The notes under the pieces were generated by a model. It was not told the origin of the DNA, searched no databases, and saw only the letters and a program-made list of their open reading frames with translations. 9,032 bases of DNA from Actinomycetales bacterium (GTDB lineage Bacteria; Actinomycetota; Actinomycetes; Actinomycetales; BWSM-131): the NCBI GenBank assembly GCA_030149025.1, contig JASBSH010000327.1, forward strand, positions 1 through 9,032, read 5' to 3'. Positions 1 to 5,084 of the stretch are shown one piece after another. The first letter of the stretch is position 1, and each line of letters starts with the position of its first letter. Made by a program: the position numbers and the translations under genes.

Positions 1-429
1 GCCGGCAACGCGGCGGTCGCGGGGACCAAGACCACCGCTCCGGTCACGAAGGACTCGAAGAAGAAGTCGGAACCGCCGGCCGATCTCGTGTCGTTCGTGT
101 CGCCGTCCGGGAACATCGGTTGCGTCCTGTCGTCGGAGGGCGCGCGCTGCGACATCGACGAGAAGTCGTGGGAGCCGCCGGCCAAACCGGCTGACTGCGA
201 AGGCGATTGGGGCGTCGGTGTCGCGGTGGGCGCCCAGTCGGCGGGGCTGGTGTGCGCGACCGACAGTGCCATGAAGAGGGGTGACGAGAAGGGTGACGAG
301 CTCGCGTACGGGGCGACCCAGCGGGTCGGCGACTACGTGTGCGAGTCGTCTCGCACCGGCATGAGGTGTGAGAACACCGAGACAGGGCGTGGATTCACGA
401 TCGCGCGGGCGGGCTACACGACGTTCTGA
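1..429 (+). CDS. DUF6636-type secreted protein, 3' part
   Basis: The frame is open from the first base, so the start lies outside the window and 142 residues are visible. A Thr/Lys/Ser/Pro-rich linker (about residues 1-29) precedes a compact domain. Its features are FVSPSGNIGC, a second Cys in ARCDI, a Trp followed by a Cys-x3-Trp segment, a LAYG motif, and a C-terminal block with YVC, MRC and GRGFTIARAGYTTF. This pattern resembles the actinobacterial DUF6636 family, usually secreted proteins or lipoproteins. Six Cys (41, 50, 66, 85 and two near the end) would allow three disulfides, which fits an exported protein. The signal peptide is not in view. A GTG at 88 could in principle start translation, but it sits inside the conserved domain, so I treat the gene as truncated by the window. 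Its molecular function is unknown. It converges on the dehydratase gene and is not obviously related to the formate genes. Confidence 0.75.
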   Translation, partial: AGNAAVAGTKTTAPVTKDSKKKSEPPADLVSFVSPSGNIGCVLSSEGARCDIDEKSWEPPAKPADCEGDWGVGVAVGAQSAGLVCATDSAMKRGDEKGDELAYGATQRVGDYVCESSRTGMRCENTETGRGFTIARAGYTTF

Positions 430-444
430 GCCGTCACCTGAGCG

Positions 445-461
445 GATCTTGCAGTTGTGCA
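445..461 (+). repeat. Copy 1 of 17-bp repeat, inverted relative to copies 2-4
   Basis: The sequence gatcttgcagttgtgca is the exact reverse complement of 1681-1697. It lies 15 bp after the stop of the DUF6636 gene. With the copy at 1681 it forms a perfect 17-bp inverted pair bracketing the dehydratase gene. Whether it is a regulator site or a dispersed repeat cannot be decided from this window. Confidence 0.7.
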
Positions 462-479
462 CGCGGACCCGGCCATCTA

Positions 480-492
480 CCCCCCCCCCCCC
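480..492. repeat. 13-nt poly-C homopolymer
   Basis: Thirteen consecutive C residues lie between the convergent DUF6636 and dehydratase genes, outside any supported coding region. The tract is prone to replication slippage and to sequencing length error. A coding or phase-variation role is not supported, because neither neighbouring frame reads through it. Confidence 0.9.
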
Positions 493-497
493 GACAA

Positions 498-569
498 TGC
501 CGGCGCCGGCACGCATTGCAGCGTCATGTCCGGCTGAACCGGCTTCCAACCGGACCTGACGCGGCGATG
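498..569. terminator. Imperfect inverted repeat, candidate bidirectional terminator
   Basis: The arms 514-533 and 550-569 are complementary over 20 positions: 17 Watson-Crick pairs, one G-T pair and two mismatches (520/563 and 527/556). They enclose a 16-nt loop. Immediately before them, 498-511 is a perfect 14-bp palindrome (TGCCGGCGCCGGCA). The site lies between two convergent genes, where a shared terminator is expected. No U-tract follows on either strand, which is common for GC-rich actinobacterial terminators but weakens the call. A REP-like dispersed element is an alternative. Confidence 0.45.
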
Positions 570-665
570 TCGCGCGGTTCCTGCATCGTGCGACGGACCC
601 GCATGGACTCAGGCTTGGTGGGGCGTGCCCTTGCTGGCTGGCGAGCTGCACGAGTGGGCTGCTGG

Positions 666-1646
666 TCACTCGGGTTGGAGGGACCCCGGATCGGCGTTCG
701 CGCCGCAGATGATGACAGCGATGCGCTCGCCTGGTCGTGGCGTGTAGGCACCGGAAACGAGTGCGGCCGGCGCGACAGCTCCACCCGGCTCGACGATGAG
801 CCGAAGTCGTTGCCACAGATGCTGCCTCGTCTCGAGCACGGCCTGCGGCGACACCACCACCGAGCGGGCGCGGGCGGACGTGAGTGTGTGCCACGGTGTT
901 CCGCCGAGCCTGGTGGCGCCGAGAGCATCGGCCGCCACTCCCCCCACCTCGACATCGACCGGCCGTCCTGCCGCCAAGGCCTCGTGCCAGGTCCGGCTGC
1001 CCTCCGGCTCTATCCCGATCACCTCGGCGCGACCGTCGAGGGCCGCGGCGACACCGGATGCCAGACCGCCCCCGCCCACGGCGACGAGCACGGTGTCGAC
1101 CTCGTTGATCCCGTGCCGCCGGTCGGCCAGGTCCTCCAGCAGCTCGAGCGCGAGCGTGCCCTGCCCGGCGACGACGGCAGGGTCGTCGTAAGCGTGCACG
1201 GCGAAAGCCCCCGTGGACTCGCGATACTGCTCGGCGGCATGAAGCGCCTGCACGTAGCGGTCGCCGACGAGGCGCGCGTCGGCGCCCAGCTCCCGAAGCC
1301 CTTCCACCTTGGCCTTCGGCGCGGTGGTCGGCACGAAGACGGTTGCCCTGACGCCGAGCTGACCGGCCGCCCAGGCGACGGCCAGCCCGTGGTTGCCCCC
1401 GCTCGCGGCGACAACACCGGCGGCCGGCAGCTGACCGGCGGCCAACAGGGCCGACAGTGCGCCGCGCGCCTTGAACGAGCCGGTGTGCTGCAGCTGCTCG
1501 AGCTTGAGCGTGACCGGAGCGTCCCCGAAGACGCCGGCCTCGACGTCCAGAAGAGGGGTCCGGCGAATCCGGTCGCCGAGCATCCGTTGCACGAGCACGA
1601 CGTCGGCCCGAGTGACCAGCGAGCCCGGGACCTGCTGAAGCGTCAT
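666..1646 (-). CDS. Threonine/serine dehydratase-like PLP enzyme
   Basis: This is a 326-residue fold-type-II PLP enzyme, most like catabolic threonine/serine dehydratases that deaminate L-Thr or L-Ser to the 2-oxo acid plus ammonia in the cytoplasm. Visible motifs are TGSFKARGA with the Schiff-base Lys59, the substrate loop SGGNHG (82-87), the phosphate-binding GGGG at 191-194 (VAVGGGGLASG), and a C-terminal VIICGANAD where IlvA-type enzymes carry a Cys/Ser contacting the PLP ring nitrogen. There is no C-terminal ACT regulatory domain, so it is unlikely to be the isoleucine-feedback biosynthetic IlvA. The ATG at 1646 is chosen because GGAAG lies 9 nt upstream. A GTG at 1685 would add 13 residues, but it falls inside the repeat at 1681 and lacks a ribosome site. 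The gene stands alone, with 134 bp to the MFS gene upstream. That gap carries three repeat copies that could be operators. Substrate could also be another hydroxy-amino acid. Confidence 0.85.
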   Translation of the reverse strand: MTLQQVPGSLVTRADVVLVQRMLGDRIRRTPLLDVEAGVFGDAPVTLKLEQLQHTGSFKARGALSALLAAGQLPAAGVVAASGGNHGLAVAWAAGQLGVRATVFVPTTAPKAKVEGLRELGADARLVGDRYVQALHAAEQYRESTGAFAVHAYDDPAVVAGQGTLALELLEDLADRRHGINEVDTVLVAVGGGGLASGVAAALDGRAEVIGIEPEGSRTWHEALAAGRPVDVEVGGVAADALGATRLGGTPWHTLTSARARSVVVSPQAVLETRQHLWQRLRLIVEPGGAVAPAALVSGAYTPRPGERIAVIICGANADPGSLQPE

Positions 1647-1680
1647 GCCCCGATTCTTCCGGGCCGCGGGGCCGGGGATC

Positions 1681-1697
1681 TGCACAACTGCAAGATC
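1681..1697 (-). repeat. Copy 2 of repeat, upstream of dehydratase gene
   Basis: On the + strand this reads tgcacaactgcaagatc. It is the copy closest to the dehydratase start, 34 bp before the ATG. Read in the gene's direction it is GATCTTGCAGTTGTGCA, and the match to copy 4 extends into flanking ATC and ATCACGAG. Confidence 0.7.
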
Positions 1698-1712
1698 ATC
1701 ACGAGGGCGGGC

Positions 1713-1729
1713 TGCGCAAGTGCAAGATC
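1713..1729 (-). repeat. Copy 3 of repeat, upstream of dehydratase gene
   Basis: On the + strand this reads tgcgcaagtgcaagatc. It differs from copy 2 at two positions (A to G and C to G) and starts 32 bp away in the same orientation. TTGCA and TTGCG half-sites are kept. Confidence 0.65.
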
Positions 1730-1747
1730 ACGGGCGGGAGCGACATC

Positions 1748-1765
1748 TGCGCAACTGCAAGAATC
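1748..1765 (-). repeat. Copy 4 of repeat, upstream of dehydratase gene
   Basis: On the + strand this reads tgcgcaactgcaagaatc, 35 bp from copy 3 and just beyond the MFS stop codon. Including flanks, copies 2 and 4 share ATCTGCRCAACTGCAAGA and ATCACGAG, separated in copy 2 by two extra bases. Confidence 0.65.
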
Positions 1766-1780
1766 ACGAGCGAAGGGGGG

Positions 1781-3070
1781 CTACACGACCTCGCGGCGGG
1801 TCTTCGGCACCTTCGTGATGAACGTGAGCACCATCGAGGCCAGCGCGATGATCCCGATGACGGTGTACGCGAGCGTGTAGTTCCTGCCGGAGCCGATAAG
1901 CGAGGAGGCGATGATCGGGCCGATCACGCCACCGAGGCTCCAGCCGATCAGCATGAGCCCGTAGATCGCACCGGCGTACCTGACGCCGAAGTAGTCGCCG
2001 GCAGTCGCCGGCATCGTGCCGAACCCACCGCCGTAGCACAGGTAGACGATCGCGGCGAGGATGAAGAACAGGACGCCGTTCGACGCGTGCGGCAGGATCA
2101 GCAGGCTGACACCCTGCAGACCGAGCATCGCCGCGAACGCGGGCATCCGGCCGATGTAGTCGGACGCCGCCGCCCACACTATTCGCCCGCCGCCGTTGAA
2201 GATCGCGAGCACGCCGACCACCGCAGCCGCCGTCGTCGCCGTGTAGCCGGCGATGTCGGTGCCGCTGGCCGCCGCTTGGGAGATCAGGGCGATGCCCGCG
2301 CTGACGTTCAGGGTGAGGATCGCCGTGAGCAGGTACCACTGCGGCGTCCGCAGGGCCTCGCCCTCCGTGTAGTCCTTCCCGCGGTCGCCGCCCCCCGCCG
2401 AGCTCTGCTCGTAGCCCGGCACCACGTAGTCCGCAGGAGGGTTCCGGAAGATCGATGCGCCGATCAGGGACATCACGAGGTAGCCGATCCCCAGCGGCAG
2501 GAAGGCCTTGGTCGGTTGCTCAGGATCATTGCCGATCAGCCACTGGGCGACCGGGGAGGTGAGCACCGCGCCGAAGCCGAAGCCGCCGACCGCCAGGCCC
2601 GTGATGAGCCCGCGCTTGTCCGGGAACCACTTGAGGAGCATCGCGATCGGCACGATGTAGGCGAACCCGAGCCCGAAACCGCTGATCACCCCATAGCCCA
2701 GGATGATGAGCCAGAGCTGGTCGCCGCTACGCGCGAACGAGGCGAGGACGACACCGATCGCGTAGATGATCCCGCCGATGACGGCCACGATGCGAGGGCC
2801 GCGTCGGTCCTGGATCCGGCCGCCGAGGTAGCTACCGATGAAGATCATGGCGATCGTGACGGTGAACGGCAGGGACGCCTCGACGGTGCTCAGGCTGAAC
2901 GCCGGCGCCTCCCGCAATGCCTTCGCGAACACGCTCCACGCGTAGACGGCACCGATCGAGAACTGCAGCAGCAGGGCTCCGGCCACCAGCAGCCAGCGGA
3001 AACCACCTGGCGGCGTGCCGCCGCGAGCGCCCGCGGCGCGGGCAGTGCCGAGCGACTCCTCGTGCGCCAT
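1781..3070 (-). CDS. OFA-family (OxlT-like) MFS carboxylate transporter
   Basis: This is a 429-residue major facilitator with about 12 hydrophobic segments and a hydrophilic central loop at about 209-243. Family marks are GAVYAWSVF in the first segment (40-48), the loop GGRIQDRRGPR (83-93), WFPDKRG followed by a glycine-rich GLAVGGFGFGA segment (148-168), and NGGGRIVWAAASDYIGR (292-308). These place it in the oxalate/formate antiporter (OFA) family, an inner-membrane carboxylate carrier group. Arg296 appears to match the substrate-binding Arg272 of Oxalobacter OxlT. The position of OxlT Lys355 appears to be Trp377, so oxalate specificity is doubtful; formate, lactate or another monocarboxylate is possible. 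The residue match is from memory. The ATG at 3070 has AGGGAGGGG 6 nt upstream. The gene follows the NrfD gene by 56 bp on the same strand and is probably the last gene of the formate dehydrogenase operon, which supports a role in formate exchange. Confidence 0.85.
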   Translation of the reverse strand: MAHEESLGTARAAGARGGTPPGGFRWLLVAGALLLQFSIGAVYAWSVFAKALREAPAFSLSTVEASLPFTVTIAMIFIGSYLGGRIQDRRGPRIVAVIGGIIYAIGVVLASFARSGDQLWLIILGYGVISGFGLGFAYIVPIAMLLKWFPDKRGLITGLAVGGFGFGAVLTSPVAQWLIGNDPEQPTKAFLPLGIGYLVMSLIGASIFRNPPADYVVPGYEQSSAGGGDRGKDYTEGEALRTPQWYLLTAILTLNVSAGIALISQAAASGTDIAGYTATTAAAVVGVLAIFNGGGRIVWAAASDYIGRMPAFAAMLGLQGVSLLILPHASNGVLFFILAAIVYLCYGGGFGTMPATAGDYFGVRYAGAIYGLMLIGWSLGGVIGPIIASSLIGSGRNYTLAYTVIGIIALASMVLTFITKVPKTRREVV

Positions 3071-3126
3071 GATGCGCCCCTCCCTGTCAGTGACCGGGCC
3101 AGACGCTGCCGTCCGTGACGAGGGGT

Positions 3127-4152
3127 TCAGTCCTCGTACCGGATCGGCTGGCCCCGGTCCAGCCGTTCGCGTTGCGGCACGACGGTGTACCGCGGATCCT
3201 TGGCCGATTCCTGCCCTGCGTGGAAGATCCCAAACCTGGTGCAGACGGAGCCGGTGATCAGTGCAGCCCCCGACACGATCCCCGCGAGCCGGCTACGTCC
3301 CGACAGCAGCGCGCCGACGGCGCCGAGTGCGGTCAGTGCCTTGCTGGCACGCATCAGCCGGCCCGCTGTGCCCTGGTGCAGCGGCTCCGCAGTGATGCCC
3401 ATCGAGCGCTCCATCTGCTGCTCGGCCGCCATCTCGAGCACGGCACCACCGACGGCCATGCGCCGCGCTGGACCCGCCTCCTCCGGCGGCACGGCCAGCA
3501 GACCGAGCCCGCCCGCTGCCGCCGCGGCCGACCCCACGAACACGAAGGGCAGCTCCCGGTACGCCTCGTGCCACGACGGCGTCGCGGTGTCCGCGAGCAG
3601 CACCGCCGTGTAGGCCGCCACGGGCGGGGCCGTCACCGCGGCAACCATGCCCGCCGGCTTGCCGAGCGCCGACGCCAGCCGCAGCACACCTCGCCTGTTG
3701 CCCTCGGGCAGCATGTCGACGAGCTCCGAGACCGCCGCGAGGCCGGCGAAGGGCCCGTAGGCCGACAGGATCCACGTGCCGACGGACATCGGCGAGGTGA
3801 GCTTCATCGTCCGGAGCATGTTGAGGAAGCGGCTCGGCCGACCGAGGTCGTGGATGAGCGTCACGAGCGTCACGGTCAGCGACAGCAAAGAGGCCACTCG
3901 TCCGACGCGACGGAGGGTCGGCCGTTCGGTGAGATCCCCGCCGGCGGCCAGCATCGACGAGCCAGCGGCCAGACCACCGAAGAACATGTAGGCCGGGATG
4001 TCCGCCTCCCAGGGGGCGGGCTTGACGATCGGCCGGCCGTAGTAGGAGGTGAACTCCGCCTCCGGAACCATCGACTGCTCGCCGTCGCGCTTGCGGCGCC
4101 GTCCCCTTCCGCGCCGACGAGCGTCCTGCTCAGGGCGCTTGAGCTCCGTCAT
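3127..4152 (-). CDS. NrfD/PsrC-type membrane subunit of formate dehydrogenase
   Basis: This 341-residue integral membrane protein belongs to the NrfD/PsrC polysulfide-reductase-type family. It takes electrons from the Fe-S subunit and passes them to quinone. The N-terminus is strongly basic (about residues 11-22: RRRGRGRRRKR) and hydrophilic. It is followed by PAPWEADIPAYMFFGGLAAGSS (45-66), the HDLGRPSRFLNMLR loop and SPMSVGTWIL, all typical of the family. Further hydrophobic segments follow, and the tail GIFHAGQESAKDPRYTVVPQ is soluble. The ATG at 4152 overlaps the upstream gene's stop as ATGA and has GGGAGG 5 nt before it, so M1 is preferred over the internal Met28. It replaces the cytochrome b subunit (FdnI) of the E. 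coli enzyme, so no haem ligands are expected. The same frame stays open far upstream to 4953, but that part lies opposite the Fe-S gene's true frame and is not coding. Confidence 0.88.
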   Translation of the reverse strand: MTELKRPEQDARRRGRGRRRKRDGEQSMVPEAEFTSYYGRPIVKPAPWEADIPAYMFFGGLAAGSSMLAAGGDLTERPTLRRVGRVASLLSLTVTLVTLIHDLGRPSRFLNMLRTMKLTSPMSVGTWILSAYGPFAGLAAVSELVDMLPEGNRRGVLRLASALGKPAGMVAAVTAPPVAAYTAVLLADTATPSWHEAYRELPFVFVGSAAAAAGGLGLLAVPPEEAGPARRMAVGGAVLEMAAEQQMERSMGITAEPLHQGTAGRLMRASKALTALGAVGALLSGRSRLAGIVSGAALITGSVCTRFGIFHAGQESAKDPRYTVVPQRERLDRGQPIRYED

Positions 4153-5084
4153 CGACGCCTCCCGAGGAACGACAGGACCGCACCGGCGAACAGCGTCACC
4201 GCGGCGGCGGTGGCGCGGTTGAACATGCGCGGCAGGTCCCGGGTGGTGACCACCGGGTCCGGGGGCAGCCCGTACACCTCCGGCTCGTCGAGCAGCAGGA
4301 AGAACGCCCCCGCCCCGCCGACACCGTCGTTGGGGTCGTGTCCGTAGAGCCGTGCCTCCTGCACACCGTCGGCGTGGAGCTTCTCGAGTCGCTCCTCCGC
4401 ACGCCGGCGGAGCTCGTCCACGTCCCCGAACTGGATCGACTCGGTCGGGCACGCCTGCGCGCACGCCGGCGTCATACCGGCGCCCAGCCGGTCGTAGCAG
4501 AGTGTGCACTTCTGGGCGATGCCCACGTTCTTGGCGCCCTCGGGTCCCTTGCGACGCTCGATGACCCCGTAGGGGCAGGCCGGAACGCAGTAGCCGCAAC
4601 CGTTGCAGATGTCGTCCTGCACCACCACGGTGCCGAACTCGGTCCGGAACAGCGACCCGGTGGGGCAGACGTCCAGGCAGGCGGCGTGCGTGCAGTGCTT
4701 GCACACGTCCGACGACATGAGCCAGCGGAAGTCCGGCTTGCCGTCCTCCTCGGCCGCCGTGTCGCCGTCCGAGGTGCGGATCGAGGGCATGCCCAAGTCG
4801 ACCGGCGCGCTGGAGCCACCGTCGCGCCGTCCGGCCGGCTGTTCGATGAAGGCGACGTGGCGCCAGGTACTCGCCCCCAGCGCTCCGGTGTTGTCGTACG
4901 ACATTCCCAGGAAGTCGAACCCGTCGTCCGGGATCGCGTTCCACTCCTTGCACGCGACCTCACACGCCTTGCAGCCGATGCAGACGCTGGTGTCGGTGAA
5001 GAAGCCCTTGCGGGCCGGCGGGTCCGAGTACCCGGACTCCACGGCCGGGTCGATCGGACCGAAGAGGCTGTTCTTGCCGATCAC
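4149..5084 (-). CDS. Formate dehydrogenase iron-sulfur subunit (four [4Fe-4S])
   Basis: This 311-residue electron-transfer subunit belongs to the FdnH/HybA/DmsB-type ferredoxin family. Sixteen Cys form four cluster sets: 35/38/41/45 (CIGCKACEVACKEWN), 128/131/136/140 (CKHCTHAACLDVCP), 160/163/166/170 (CNGCGYCVPACPYG) and 193/196/208/212 (CTLCY then CAQACP). A hydrophilic stretch of about 35 residues rich in Gly, Asp and Ser (83-117) separates the first two sets and probably forms a surface loop. The C-terminus has one hydrophobic segment (ATAAAVTLFAGAVLSFLG) ending in RRR, a membrane anchor like that of FdnH. The start is GTG at 5084, forming a GTGA overlap with the stop of the catalytic gene. 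GAGGGGA lies 6 nt upstream. It would relay electrons from the Mo subunit to the NrfD protein. The tight overlaps on both sides indicate translational coupling and a stoichiometric complex. Confidence 0.93.
   Translation of the reverse strand: MIGKNSLFGPIDPAVESGYSDPPARKGFFTDTSVCIGCKACEVACKEWNAIPDDGFDFLGMSYDNTGALGASTWRHVAFIEQPAGRRDGGSSAPVDLGMPSIRTSDGDTAAEEDGKPDFRWLMSSDVCKHCTHAACLDVCPTGSLFRTEFGTVVVQDDICNGCGYCVPACPYGVIERRKGPEGAKNVGIAQKCTLCYDRLGAGMTPACAQACPTESIQFGDVDELRRRAEERLEKLHADGVQEARLYGHDPNDGVGGAGAFFLLLDEPEVYGLPPDPVVTTRDLPRMFNRATAAAVTLFAGAVLSFLGRRR

Noticed and set aside
1647..1685. GTG at 1685 as dehydratase start
   Set aside because: It lies inside the repeat copy, lacks a ribosome site, and adds residues not typical of the family. 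The ATG at 1646 has GGAAG 9 nt upstream.
1681..1765. CRISPR array
   Set aside because: There are only three short degenerate copies with 15-18 nt between them, an inverted fourth copy over 1 kb away, and no cas genes.
516..1880. 454-codon plus-strand frame opposite the dehydratase gene
   Set aside because: It is antisense to a gene with clear PLP-enzyme motifs, and its product is low-complexity Arg/Gly/Ala-rich, as expected for a GC-rich shadow frame.
3082..3137. Small hairpins between NrfD and MFS genes (3082-3098 and 3118-3137) as an intergenic terminator
   Set aside because: Stems are short (at most 6 bp), one overlaps the NrfD stop codon and the other overlaps the MFS ribosome site. Neither convincingly ends the operon.
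2087..4347. Long plus-strand frames opposite the MFS and NrfD genes (2087-3118 and 3115-4347)
   Set aside because: Arg/Asp/Pro-rich translations with no recognisable domain lie antisense to well-supported genes.
4153..4953. N-terminal extension of the NrfD frame to 4953
   Set aside because: It would overlap the whole Fe-S subunit gene out of frame. The ATGA overlap and GGGAGG at 4158-4163 fix the start at 4152.
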